DNA from: Nitzschia sp. pyKryTriq1
Taxonomy: Eukaryota > Bacillariophyta > Bacillariophyceae > Bacillariales > Bacillariaceae
Reading direction: 5' to 3'
Assembly (NCBI GenBank): GCA_956465555.1
Contig: OY101118.1
Location: 1,116,001 to 1,180,000, forward strand
DNA: 64,000 nucleotides
The notes under the pieces are model-generated. The model ran no database searches. It was not told the origin of the DNA and was given only the letters and a program-made list of their open reading frames with translations. Shown here one piece after another: positions 10,292 through 21,699 of the stretch (position 1 is its first letter; each line of letters starts with the position of its first letter). The translations under genes and the position numbers were made by a program.

Positions 10292-12483
10292 TCAGTATAG
10301 TATTATGGCCGATATCTTCAGAAATCCAGTGTCCTCCTTCACCAAGAATCCAACATCAAATACACCGCTCGGGTTCGGCTGCCAATACAGACCCTCATCT
10401 CCTTTCAGTATCCACGCCTCAAAGCCCGCAGACAGCATCTCAGTGACAGGTTTACCATTGACCGAAACCTCAAATTTACCCGAAGGATGATCCTCAGCTC
10501 TCAATTCTCCCTCGTCGCATCTCCCCCAATCGCAAGCTGTGAAAACTATTAGTAACAGTCCTTTGTAGTGCGAAGGATCGTAACCGTATGCTTTTCGCTC
10601 TTTTTCGTTTGGAAAAGACAACTTGCTCAGCCCATACGCCTTGTTGGTGTAGAAGAAATCCTTGTAGTCTGGTTTCAGTATAACCTCACATTTTTGACGT
10701 TCCCCGTCGCCCATCTCGTAGACGAGCGGCATAGAGCCATTGCTCGTGCGAGCTTCCCTGGCATCATCAATCGGCGTACCAACATCGTACATTTCGGATC
10801 CAAGAACACTAATACCACCAACTTTTTCTGTGTTCGTAGTGTAACCCAGATATCGAGATTGAGCTGGTAGTCTCGCAGTCCTACAGATACTTGACCCTTG
10901 CCACAACAGGTTCACGTCCAAAGTGGGGTCTTTTGGTGCCTTATCATTTGGAACATAGAGGGAATCCACCATTTCCGCGGACAACGAAGCGTTCCGCAGC
11001 TTTTGTTGTATCTCGTGTTCTTGCGTCTGGAGCTCGTGTTTAAGAAGTTCACTCGCACTCGCATCGGTCATATTGAAATTCGCCAGATCAATCAGCGCGT
11101 CAATGAGAGTGTCCACCATAAAGAGCCCAATGGCGTGACCATCCATAGCAAGCACCTTGCTGAACGTGGAAGAGGGAAAGTAGAAATGAGATGATCGCAT
11201 TGTATCAACTATCCCGCGGTGCAGTGGATACATGTTCCAAATTATACTCACAATCCTGGATGCCAACTTGCCTGTTTCGAACGTGGGGAACAAAGACCTG
11301 TCGAGTACTTTTCAGCATTGCAGTATGGATCACCGTTCTCAAGCTGGTCACCACATTTGAGATTTCGCACATACTCTGGAAGAGCATCAATCTCCTCCTG
11401 GCTGATACCAGCGCTGTCGGGAACACCAGCATGCCTCGTAGTAAACGATTCGTCAGTATTCGAAGCTTTAAACGTAGCCATCCCATGCTCCTCCAAGGAT
11501 AGCAACAAAGCTTCTCGAGCATTCAAATATGACCCTCCCGCATGGATTGCAAAGAATGCCGGTGTATTAGCACTAAGGCCACCTCGATAGCCATAATGCA
11601 TCATAATCTGGGCCGTATTACCATCCGTCATGCCGTAGTCCCATGAGAACGCGTCTACGTCATCTCCAAAGATCTGTTGCCAGCACATACTGACTTCTAA
11701 CCCAGAACTTGTACCTCCCATGGCGTAGTTTCGATCTTCAAACTCAATACCAATGGCTCCAAATACAGTGCGCGCATCTCGGCCCATGTAAGCAGTGTAG
11801 GTTTCATTGAACAGATTTCCATGACCTGCCGCCGCACTATGACCTCCGGTTGCCCAAACATATCGACTATACGTGTCGTCTATCGGAAAAGTCTCGTTAC
11901 CCACTGATTCCACATTTGACACCAGCGCCTTGCCACCACCAACCGTGCAGTCACAGCTATTGGCAACATTCTTGTCTTGTTTCAGAATGTTCGTTTGGAC
12001 CTCCAAAACTTTGATCATGAGTTTCCGTTTCAGGCGCTCCATCGACGGCCCCCCTTCCGACGCGGGCGAAAATCCCTTTCCAGATGTCATAAAGATGGGT
12101 TCAAAGTAATCGCCATAATCTTTTTTCAGGTTCTTGATGAGCTTTTCCTTGGCTTGTTTTGCCACACGAAGAAGATCCGCGCGATCCAACAGGTTCCCTC
12201 CGAACTTTTCGGTACGCGCTTTGGTTATGTTGGTGCAAATTCCGCGGCATGCTTCATCATTTTCCCGTTTATTTCCTTTGATGCCTTTGGTTCGGACTTC
12301 AACATCCTCCACATATTCTCCCTTTTCTTCGGCAACGGACGCCACTTGCAAAAAGAATAGGGCACAACACGCCAGTGCAACGACAAAAAGTGACCTCGAC
12401 CATCTCGGTTTAGCAGTAGTTGTAGTTGCCAGTCCTTCTTCGCCATCGGGGACACCGATCTTCTTGACGACTCGGACCGCCAT
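10292..12483 (-). CDS. Membrane-anchored secreted protein family, copy A
   Basis: Two exons, 12483..11252 and 11159..10292, encode about 699 residues. Splicing at gtgagt…cag gives HPGF-KVLAMDGHAIG, the same join as in copies B and C. The N-terminus is basic, then has one hydrophobic segment (SLFVVALACCALFFLQVASVA, about residues 30-50): a signal anchor or signal peptide. A conserved core follows: RYVWATGGHSAAAGHGN, IEFEDRNYAMGGTSSG, DDVDAFSWDYGMTDG, FFAIHAGG, then MDGHAIGLFMVDTLIDAL. The order GGHS, NYAMGG, SWDYGMTDG and DGHA faintly recalls SGNH-hydrolase blocks, but I do not assign that function. Copy A differs from B and C mostly in the second half. Confidence 0.7.
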
Positions 12484-12810
12484 GGTGATGCAGCGTACTG
12501 TGGAATGATCCCTGTGGATTTTATGAACTACTCGTAGTCTACTACGAGTAGTAGAGGCGACTCAGGAGTATGGGAGGAGTTTAAAGACAGGGGGAAGGAT
12601 GACCGATGACCGTTCCACCCTACGCCAGGAGACAACGGAATTTAAATCGAATCGGTCAATCAATGAGCTGCCGCCGCCGCCCGCCCGCCCGCCGCAACAT
12701 CGGATGCACACCAAAGAGAGACCTTGTGCATGCACACTACCAGTACCTGGTACCGGTAAGATATCGTCCTGGACGATTAGCACGCCGGCCGGCCAGCGAG
12801 CAAGGCCAGC
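12484..12810. other. Upstream region of copy A
   Basis: Putative promoter region of copy A on the minus strand. It contains ctactcgtagtctactacgagtag palindromes near 12527-12553 and a cagtacctggtaccggtaag motif near 12740-12759. It ends at the 5-bp target duplication of the copia remnant. No supported gene. Confidence 0.5.
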
Positions 12811-13030
12811 TGTGAGAATATATTATGATCTCCGAGAATGACGTGACGCGCATGACGCGCACTGAATGGAGAAGATCTTGTATAAACATCTCGAGGCGGT
12901 CTATGAAGACACTTCGACCTCCGGAATGACCCTCTGCGAGAAGCGAGAAGAATCAAGCAATACAGAATGTATATTAATAGATGTCACAATTAATTCGTAG
13001 CTCATCCTTAAAAAGCAATATCAATTCACA
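12811..13030 (+). repeat. 5' LTR of the copia remnant
   Basis: 220 bp, TG…CA ends, matching the repeat at 13390-13609 over its whole length. Confidence 0.9.
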
Positions 13031-13389
13031 CGCTTCCTCTGCGCTTACAGAGCATTAGAACAAGATGTCGAGGAGAGGAGGTACCGATTCAAGTACACGA
13101 AACCAAATTTTCATTGCAAGGCCTTTGAGGACAACAACGGAGCATTGGCGCTGGCACAGGCACCGAGCATGAAGCCGAGAACTAAACACATCAACCTGAA
13201 GTATCATCATTTCAAGTCTGCGGTCAAAAGGGGACTAATAACTCTCGAAAAGATCGCTACGGAGGAGCAAATAGCGGACATCGGAACGAAACCATTGAAC
13301 CGAAAGGCGTTCGAGTATTTGCGTAAAAAGTTGATGGGGTGGTAAGGTCAAAGAAAATGTAACGATAGCCGCCTCTCTCTGAGAGGGAG
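13031..13389 (+). pseudogene. copia RNase H fragment
   Basis: The frame around 13080-13345 shows the copia RNase H signature: EDNNGALALAQAP, then TKHINLKYHHF and IATEEQIADIGTKPLNRK. It is a fossil fragment inside the LTR pair; the other polyprotein domains are not present. Confidence 0.85.
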
Positions 13390-13609
13390 TGTGAGAATAT
13401 ATTATGATCTCCGAGAATGACGTGACGCGCATGACGCGCACTGAATGGAGAAGATCTTGTATAAACATCTCGAGGCCGTCTATGAAGACACTTCGACCTC
13501 CGGAATGACCCTCTGCGAGAAGCGAGAAGAATCAAGCAATACAGAATGTATATTAATAGATGTCACAATTAATTCGTAGCTCATCCTTAAAAAGCAATAT
13601 CAATTCACA
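13390..13609 (+). repeat. 3' LTR of the copia remnant
   Basis: 220 bp, the partner of 12811-13030. It is preceded by a purine-rich tract (gagagggag) that fits a polypurine primer site. Confidence 0.9.
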
Positions 13610-13614
13610 CCAGC

Positions 13615-13920
13615 CCATACTAAAATACGCGAGTGGTAGCTGGTAATTGTACGGGTAGTACAGTAGCTTGTGATTCGATTCTCGAGTCGAGTCACGGTAG
13701 TGCGCGAGCAGGTTACCAGTAACCAACCCGCTACCACCAACTTAAGTCATTCTAGTACAGCGACGACTATTCGAAGGGGCGTCAGCCGCCAACTACAGAC
13801 GGTAACTGGCAATTGTACGAAAATACAAAACAAAGCCATGCTCCGCTCATTCTTCTATTGAAACCTGCTAGTGGATAGAAGTTCAATGTACCATAACAAT
13901 GCCAAACTCGTATCACCGTT
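13615..13920. other. Spacer between copia remnant and copy B
   Basis: About 306 bp. The last ~60 bp (from about 13865) resemble the sequence downstream of copy C and belong to the duplicated unit; nothing else recognised. Confidence 0.6.
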
Positions 13921-16087
13921 TCAGTAAAGCATTATGCTCGATATCCTGACATATCCATCGTCCTCCTTCACCAAGAATCCAACATCAAATACACCGCTCG
14001 GGTTCGGCTGCCAATACAGACCCTCATCGCCTTTCAGTATCCAAGCCTCAAAGCCCGCAGACAGCATCTCAGTGACAGGTTTGCCATTGACCGACACCTC
14101 AAATTTACCCGAAGAATGATCCTCAGCTCTCAATTCTCCCTTTTGGCATTTCCCCCAATCACAAGCTGCAAAGACTATCACAATCAGTCCTTTGTGGTGC
14201 GAAGGATCGTAACCGTATGCTTTTCGCTCTTTTTCGTTTGGAAAAGACAACTTACTCAGCCCATACGCCTTGTTGGCGTAGAAGAAATCTTTGTAGTCTG
14301 GTTTCAGTAAAACTTCACATTTTTCACGGTCCTTGCCACCTGGTTCGTAGACGAGCGGCATGAAACCGACACTTGTGTTGGCTTTTCTGGCCTCTCCGAT
14401 CGTCATACCAACATCGTACGTTTCAGAATCAAGAACACTTATATCACCAACTTTGTCTGTGTTCGTAGTGTAACCAAGGAATCGAGATTGAGCTGGTGTC
14501 CTCCCAGTCCTACAGATACTTGGCCCTTGCCACAACAGGTTCACGTCCAACGTTGGGAATGTCGTCGGAGCGTTCGAAACAAGCGATTCCACCATCTTTT
14601 CGGACAACGTAGCGTTTCGCAGCTGTTTGTGCATTTCACGTTCTTGTGTTTCGAGATCGTCCTTAAGGACGACTATCGCACTCGCGTCGGTGATATTGTA
14701 ATTCGCCAGATCAGTCAGCGCGTCAATGAGAGCGTCTACCATGTAGAGCCCCATGGCGTGACCATCCATGGCATGCGACTTGCTGGGGGTGGAACATAGA
14801 AAGCAGAAATGAGTTGAGCGCGTTTCACCAATTATCCCATACAGTCAGTGTATCCATCTTCTATCCTATGACTCACAATCCTGGATGCCAACTCGCCTGC
14901 GCAGCACGTGGGGAACAAAGCTCTTTTGAGTACTTTTCAGAATCGCAAAAGGGTTCACCTTTCTCGATCTGGTCACCACATTTGAGATTTCGTACATACT
15001 CCGGAAGAGCATCAATCTCCTGCTGGCTGATACCAGCGCTATCGGGAACGGCGGCATTCCTTAGGCCACCTGATTCGTCGGACCAAACAAAAGTAGCCAA
15101 TCCGTGCTCCTCCAACGATAGACACACAGCTTCTCGGTTTGTCCCCCCAGCATGGATTGCAAAGAATGTTGGTACACCAGGACTAAGGCCACCTCGATAG
15201 CCATAATGCATCTGTCTCTGGTACGCCCTTCCATCCGTCATACCGTAGTCCCATGAGAACGCGTCTACGTCGTCGCCAAAGATCTGTTGCCAGCACATAC
15301 TGACTTCCAACGCAGAACTTGTACCTCCCATGGCGTAGTTCCGATCTTCAAACTCAATACCAATGGCTCCAAATACAGTGCGCGCATCTCGGCCCATGTT
15401 AGCTGTGTAGCTTTCACTGAACAGGTTCCCATGACCAGCCGATGAACTATGACCTCCGGTTGCCCAAACATATCGACTATACGTGTCGTCTATCGGAAAA
15501 GTCTCGTTACCCACTGATTCCACATTTGACACCAGCGCCTTGCCACCACCAACCGTGCAGTCACAGCTATTGGCAACATTCTTGTCTTGTTTCAGAATGT
15601 TCGTTTGGACCTCCAAAACTTTGATCATGAGTTTCCGTTTCAGGCGCTCCATCGACGGCCCCCCTTCCGACGCGGGCGAAAACGCCTTTCCAGATGTCAC
15701 AAAAATGGGTTCAAAGTAATCGCCATAATCTTTTTTCAGGTTCTTGATGAGCTTTTCCTTGGCTTGTTTTGCCACACGAAGAAGATCCGCGCGATCCAAC
15801 AGGTTCCCTCCGAACTTTTCGGTACGCGCTTTGGTTATGTTGGTGCAAATTCCGCGGCATGCTTCATCATTTTCCCGTTTATTTCCTTTGATGCCTTTGG
15901 TTCGGACTTCAACATCCTCCACATATTCTCCCTTTTCTTCGGCAACGGACGCAACTTGCAAAAAGAATAGAGCACAACACGCCAGTGCAACGAAAAAAAG
16001 TGACCTCGACCATCTCGGTTTAGCAGTAGTTGTAGATGCCAGTCCTTCGTCGCCATCGGGGCCACCATTTTGGACTCGGATTGTCAT
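13921..16087 (-). CDS. Membrane-anchored secreted protein family, copy B
   Basis: Exons 16087..14877 and 14782..13921, about 690 residues, joined at HPGF-KSHAMDGHAMG. Layout as in copy A: a hydrophobic segment near residues 25-45 (SLFFVALACCALFFLQVASVA), an acidic/basic linker, a central domain (VWATGGHSSSAGHGN, NYAMGGTSSALEV, SWDYGMTDG), and a C-terminal domain beginning MDGHAMGLYMVDALIDAL and ending in a Trp/Gly-rich part (EAWILKGDEGLYWQPNPSG). It is the same length as copy C and differs from it at about 15 residues, which fall into clusters. The family is unrecognised; likely extracellular or on the cell surface. Confidence 0.7.
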
Positions 16088-16538
16088 GATGATGCAGCGT
16101 GGAATGATTTCTATTTATTGATCACTTTAGAGTTGTAGGAAAGGTTGGTGTGGTGTTTAGTTCCCCGCCCAAAGAAGTGGAAGTTAATGAAACATACAAC
16201 AGAAACAGCAAACTAGAATATCACATTGAACTCCAGAAGGGTGGAGGTCGATAGTGGAGGGAGCTACTGTACTGGTACCCATCAGGACCCTTGTTTATGG
16301 AGCCGCAGTGGTCTTGCACCCGAAGGCCGAATGCCAAGTGCCCGAGTGCAAGCCCCAGGATTTCCTCATGTACCATCGGATTGGTTTATTTTACATTGGA
16401 TTATAACCTTCTAGGTATAAATTTTATGTTCGCGAGCACGAACTTGCTTTTTTGCGCGCCGGCCGTATTCATGTACATATACAACATTCTTAATTGGCTA
16501 AGGCAGGGCCAGACTAAGCTTAACGCCAATCGGATCGG
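16088..16538. other. Upstream of copy B, left flank of second TIR element
   Basis: Putative promoter of copy B next to the start of the element at 16539. No supported gene; the open frames have no family signature. Confidence 0.5.
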
Positions 16539-16743
16539 AGGCCCCTATCGCTTTGTGGGGGCAACCGAAAAACCGGGGTCCCCGACCCCCATTTATATAA
16601 TTGCCGTTATTTTAACTACTGTATCGTCCATTTCAAACCACTAGCTTTACCTCCGGAGTAAGCTTTTGATTCCTACGTTCATCCCTGAACGTTAGAATTG
16701 AATAGAAAAGGATTTAACAAGAGCATACTTTAAGAGTAGCAAT

Positions 16744-16782
16744 GGGGTCCCCGACCCGGCCTCAACCCGGGTCGGGAACCCC
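16744..16782. repeat. GC-rich hairpin in the TIR element
   Basis: ggggtccccgaccc is followed eight to ten bases later by gggtcgggaacccc, its reverse complement with one mismatch. It lies 100 bp before the transposase fragment and repeats the inner part of the element's ends. Confidence 0.7.
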
Positions 16783-16878
16783 GGTTTTAGCTTCAAATTT
16801 TGGCGCGGATTCGGCGCAATGCCGAGTTTTGACGCCGTTGTGATTTGTGATCGATGATCGATCGCATTTTTATTCACC

Positions 16879-18082
16879 ATGTCCCCCGACAACGAATACC
16901 ACACACCTCCTCAAGATGAAGGAGAGATGGAGGAAGATGCGGCTCGTGCGCCTGACGGAAGGAGAGCTCTTCCGTTCAGTCGCAGCGAGACACCCGCGGT
17001 CGCGGCCGAAGAAGACCAGCAGGGTTCTCTTTTTGCCAACCTTCGACCATTTGCTCACGTGCAGCGATCAACGATCCCCCTCGATTATTCTATCGTTGAG
17101 AGAGATCTAAATGAGATCCCAGAGGCCAACGATGACAGCGACGAAGAAGACGCAATCGATTGCCTTTTTGAAAATACCATCGAGCGCGCCCAGGGTTTCG
17201 AAGATAATGCTGCTGCTATGGTCGACAACATTCCCATAAAGAAGGAGCTATGCACAACAACACCGGGCCACTTGAAACTTCCGACGGCCCCTGAAGGATG
17301 GAAGCCGAATGTTCCAAATGAAAAGCTGGGCGAGCCCCCATATGCTGAAGTCGACAACCCTGGTGGATGGGAGCAATTCACATACCGACCCGTCTTCAAA
17401 ACTATAAAGAAGAAGAAAGAGTATGCCTATCATGCTCTTCCCACCGGCGTAACACCTGTCCCTCCTGATGAAATAGGCGACCGCAAAGCAGGAGGCTGGA
17501 CGTTCAACTACACAGGCGACTGGAAATCCACCGCCACCGATGTTCCACGCCGGTACAACGAATTACCAAACGATGCCGGCACTTCTGCTGCCCAAAAGGA
17601 AGAAATGTTCCCGAAGGATCGGAGGGGCTATCTTGATGCCATAAAATTCAAGGCTCTGGGCATGTCAAAAGAAATCATGCACGATGAGAAATATATTTGG
17701 TTCTGGAACCAACTTCTTCCTATCATCGACCCCGCGAAGTCTGGAGTGCCAGGGGAGTTGTGCTTGGTGTGGTAGTGGGGTCTACACTCGGTGTGGTGCA
17801 TGCGGTGATGACGAGAAGAAGCCCTTTATTTGCTACTTCCCTGTCCGGGGAGCCAATAAGAACAACCGATGCTACCTTATGTATCACAACACAATGTACT
17901 TTGGGCTAGCACGAGCCGATAAATCGAAACTTTTAGGGGAAGTGGTTGGCCCAAAACAGAATTGGGTGACTCCATCGTCTCGAGACATGACGCAGCAGAA
18001 AGAGTACATGTCGAAAGTTTTAATAGAGCTAAGTAAGCTGCGAATCAATCTTGAGGATCGGTTCGATGCAGCTAACACTTAG
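16879..18082 (+). pseudogene. piggyBac-like transposase, core deleted
   Basis: The first frame runs 298 codons from ATG at 16879. It has an acidic start, then WKPNVPNEKLGEPPYAEVDN, WEQFTYRPVF, and WFWNQLLPIIDPAKSG, the pattern seen at the start of the transposase fold in diatom piggyBac-like (DDE_Tnp_1_7) proteins. It stops at 17775. In the next frame, CAWCGSGVYTRCGACGDDE and CYLMYHNTMYFGLA form the C-terminal zinc module. The catalytic Asp-rich domain expected between them is absent, so an internal deletion also shifted the frame. Non-functional as a transposase; an N-terminal product might still be made. Confidence 0.65.
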
Positions 18083-18501
18083 TAATAACATTCTACCTTA
18101 TTTACTCTACTACTACTAGAGCTAGAGTAGAGTATCACTCTACAAGTACCGGCGACTAATACCACTCTCGCATCATCATTTTTTATGTCAGTCGACCCAA
18201 TCGTCCATCGTGTAGAAATATACGTCATTCAGTACAAATGAGCAGATACGCCAAAAGCGGGGTCGGGGACCCGCTGCGCGGGCGCCCGCACAAAGCGATA
18301 GGGGCCTCGAAGCCTTTAGCGCTTCTTATCTACCCTTAAAACATGTTTCTGCGTCCTCCAAGTGTAACCACGTGAAAGAGCATCCAATTTTACGTAGATA
18401 TCGTACTGGCATCAAATGTCCCATGTCAGTTATTCGTCGAGATACACTTCACCAAAAATTCTGCCTTTGTCTCAAAAATTTCGGCCGAACTTGCATCCAC
18501 C

Positions 18502-19062
18502 ATGTCGGACCCTCCCTCGTCCCCTATATGGGACAGAGATTCACTCTTAGAGTTGAACAACCCCACCAACATCCGTAGGGAGTCGATTAGCTTCGAAAAT
18601 TTTGATTTAGAGCAATACAGGACTCTGTTGGAGGCTTCTCTTGAGGATCAGCAAGTAGCTACGGTAGTAACAAATTCCGTCGCGGCAGCTCCACTCCCTC
18701 CGATGGCCGATGGCGACGATGATGCCCATGACGCAGACAATGTCAGCGATGGTTTACGCAATCTTTTGGAATCCGACTTGGATGCTCAAAAGAAAAGAAA
18801 GCGATACGCTTATTCCAAGAGAAAGATTCTTGGAGACAGCTCCTTTTTCTCCCTCAGCGGCCTTCCCCTCGCGGGCATTTCGGCAAGCAGAAGGGTCAGC
18901 GGGAGGATCGGCGGAATTGGAAGCCTTGACGACTTCTGCCACTTGGGCGACCTCCACATCATCCTAGCACCCAGACTTTCTTTTGATCATACTAGTACAG
19001 TTTTTATCTTCTTCCTTGGGGATGATGAGAAACCAGCAAGGGGAATCACGGGAAAAGAATAA
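18502..19062 (+). CDS. Unrecognised 186-residue frame beside the TIR element
   Basis: Begins CACCATGTCGGAC, close in form to the start context of the transposase fragment at 16879, and is acidic and polar at first (FDLEQYRTLLEASLEDQQ, DGDDDAHDADNVSD). It then becomes low-complexity with no domain. It may be the start of another transposon protein, or not a gene at all. Confidence 0.25.
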   Translation: MSDPPSSPIWDRDSLLELNNPTNIRRESISFENFDLEQYRTLLEASLEDQQVATVVTNSVAAAPLPPMADGDDDAHDADNVSDGLRNLLESDLDAQKKRKRYAYSKRKILGDSSFFSLSGLPLAGISASRRVSGRIGGIGSLDDFCHLGDLHIILAPRLSFDHTSTVFIFFLGDDEKPARGITGKE

Positions 19063-19532
19063 AAAACGGAACATTCAATCTTGGAACTGATGAGCACAAG
19101 TAGGGAGTACGGTGTATCTTTCATCAGAATGGGGGGCTACGGATATTTTATCGATAAAGAAGGAGAAATCCCGATGACATACAACAGGGAAATCGGGGAT
19201 TTTGCTCTTTGGTTAAATGACAGAGATACTACCTTTGGTGCCCCTGGACCGCGCTGCCGCGGCTCCGTTACATTACAGCATATTGTGTGCCTACTACTAA
19301 GTACAGCTATAGCGGCACTGTATCACACCAGCAGCGTTTCATCAACTTCCGAGGAAAACGTCAGACAGTGTTGAGGTTTGAAAGAGGCCTCTCTACTAGT
19401 AGGCTATACCGAGGCTATCTCATATAGTTATAAATCAACAAACAAAAGTTCGAAAATCAACTTCACTATCTTGACCAACCTGCTAAGTAGAAGTTCAATG
19501 TACCATAACGATACCAAACTGGTATCACCGTT
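19063..19532. other. Spacer before copy C
   Basis: No supported gene. From about 19480 it matches the 3' flank of copy B (ttcaatgtaccataac), so it marks the edge of the duplicated unit. Confidence 0.55.
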
Positions 19533-21699
19533 TCAGTAAAGCATTATGCTCGATATCCTGACATATCCATCGTCCTCCTTCACCAAGAATCCAACATCAA
19601 ATACACCGCTCGGGTTCGGCTGCCAATACAGACCCTCATCGCCTTTCAGTATCCAAGCCTCAAAGCCCGCAGACAGCATCTCAGTGACAGGTTTGCCATT
19701 GACCGACACCTCAAATTTACCCGAAGAATGATCCTCGGCTCTCAATTCTCCCTTTTGGCATTTCCCCCAATCGCAAGCTGCAAAGACTATCACAATCAGT
19801 CCTTTGTGGTGCGAAGGATCGTAACCGTATGCTTTTCGCTCTTTTTCGTTTGGAAAAGACAACTTACTCAGCCCATACGCCTTGTTGGCGTAGAAGAAAT
19901 CTTTGTAGTCTGGTTTCAGTAAAACTTCACATGTTTGACGTTCCCCGCCACCTGGTTCGTAGACGAGCGGCATGAAACCGACACTTGTGTTGGCTTTTCT
20001 GGCCTCTCCGATTGTTATACCAACATCGTACGTTTCAGAATCAAGAACACTTATACCACCAACTTTGTCTGTGTTCGTAGTGTAACCAAGGAATCGAGAT
20101 TGAGCTGGTGTCCTCCCAGTCCTACAGATACTTGGCCCTTGCCACAACAGGTTCACGTCCAACGTTGGGAATGTCGTCGGAGCGTTCGAAACAAGCGATT
20201 CCACCATCTTTTCGGACAACGTAGCGTTTCGCAGCTGTTTGTGCATTTCACGTTCTTGTGTTTCGAGATCGTCCTTAAGGACGACTATCGCACTCGCGTC
20301 GGTGATATTGTAATTCGCCAGATCAGTCAGCGCGTCAATGAGAGCGTCTACCATGTAGAGCCCCATGGCGTGACCATCCATGGCATGCGACTTGCTGGGG
20401 GTGGAACATAGAAAGCAGAAATGAGTTGAGCGCGTTTCACCAATTATCCCATACAGTCAGTGTATCCATCTTCTATCCTATGACTCACAATCCTGGATGC
20501 CAACTCGTCTGTTTCGAACGTGGGGAACAAAGCTCTTTTGAGAACTTTTCAGCATTGCAAAAGGGTTCACCTTTCTCGATCTGGTCACCACATTTGAGAT
20601 TTCGTACATACTCCGGAAGAGCATCAATCTCCTGCTGGCTGATACCAGCGCTATCGGGAACGGCGGCATTCCTTAGGCCACCTGATTCGTCGGACCAAAC
20701 AAAAGTAGCCAATCCGTGCTCCTCCAACGATAGACACACAGCTTCTCGGTTTGTCCCCCCAGCATGGATTGCAAAGAATGTTGGTACACCAGGACTAAGG
20801 CCACCTCGATAGCCATAATGCATCTGTCTCTGGTACGCCCTTCCATCCGTCATACCGTAGTCCCATGAGAACGCGTCTACGTCGTCGCCAAAGATCTGTT
20901 GCCAGCACATACTGACTTCCAACGCAGAACTTGTACCTCCCATGGCGTAGTTCCGATCTTCAAACTCAATACCAATGGCTCCAAATACAGTGCGCGCATC
21001 TCGGCCCATGTTAGCTGTGTAGCTTTCACTGAACAGGTTCCCATGACCAGCCGATGAACTATGACCTCCGGTTGCCCAAACATATCGACTATACGTGTCG
21101 TCTATCGGAAAAGTCTCGTTACCCACTGATTCCACATTTGACACCAGCGCCTTGCCACCACCAACCGTGCAGTCACAGCTATTGGCAACATTCTTGTCTT
21201 GTTTCAGAATGTTCGTTTGGACCTCCAAAACTTTGATCATGAGTTTCCGTTTCAGGCGCTCCATCGACGGCCCCCCTTCCGACGCGGGCGAAAACGCCTT
21301 TCCAGATGTCACAAAAATGGGTTCAAAGTAATCGCCATAATCTTTTTTCAGGTTCTTGATGAGCTTTTCCTTGGCTTGTTTTGCCACACGAAGAAGATCC
21401 GCGCGATCCAACAGGTTCCCTCCGAACTTTTCGGTACGCGCTTTGGTTATGTTGGTGCAAATTCCGCGGCATGCTTCATCATTTTCCCGTTTATTTCCTT
21501 TGATGCCTTTGGTTCGGACTTCAACATCCTCCACATATTCTCCCTTTTCTTCGGCAACGGACGCAACTTGCAAAAAGAATAGGGCACAACACGCCAGTGC
21601 AACGACAAAAAGTGACCTCGACCATCTCGGTTTAGCAGTAGTTGTAGTTGCCAGTCCTTCTTCGCCATCGGGGCCACCATTTTGGACTCGGATTGTCAT
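19533..21699 (-). CDS. Membrane-anchored secreted protein family, copy C
   Basis: Exons 21699..20489 and 20394..19533, about 690 residues, with the same splice sites as copy B shifted by exactly 5612 bp. All motifs of the family are present (GGHSSSAGHGN, NYAMGG, SWDYGMTDG, MDGHAMG). At most of the ~15 positions where it differs from B it agrees with copy A, for example GEEGLATTTT, CNAEK, SPRSKQ and KVGGISV. Function unknown. A hydrophobic N-terminal anchor implies passage through the secretory pathway. Confidence 0.7.

Larger units (their letters stand above)
12806..13614 (+). mobile_element. Short Ty1/copia LTR remnant with target duplication
   Basis: Two nearly identical 220-bp direct repeats (12811-13030 and 13390-13609) start TGTGAGAA and end TTCACA. 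They are flanked on both sides by the 5-bp duplication ccagc (12806-12810 and 13610-13614). About 360 bp lie between them and carry only the RNase H end of a copia polyprotein on the plus strand. The element is broken: most of its interior is gone. The near identity of the repeats and the exact target duplication point to recent insertion. Confidence 0.9.
16539..18307 (+). mobile_element. Internally deleted piggyBac-like element
   Basis: A perfect 19-bp inverted pair marks the ends: aggcccctatcgctttgtg at 16539-16557 and its reverse complement at 18289-18307. Inside each end lies a second complementary block (ggggtccccgacccc near 16576-16590; ggggtcggggaccc near 18260-18273). Between them a plus-strand frame (16879-17775) gives the N-terminal part of a piggyBac-like protein, and an overlapping frame (17684-18082) gives only its C-terminal zinc module. 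The catalytic middle is missing. TTAA sits just outside both ends (16519-16522 and 18336-18339), but I could not confirm it as the duplicated target. Confidence 0.65.

Noticed and set aside
11873-12508. Plus-strand frames that recur in all three copies (also 15483-16121 and 21095-21709)
   Set aside because: They are antisense to the first exon of copies A, B and C and are conserved only because the sense strand is.
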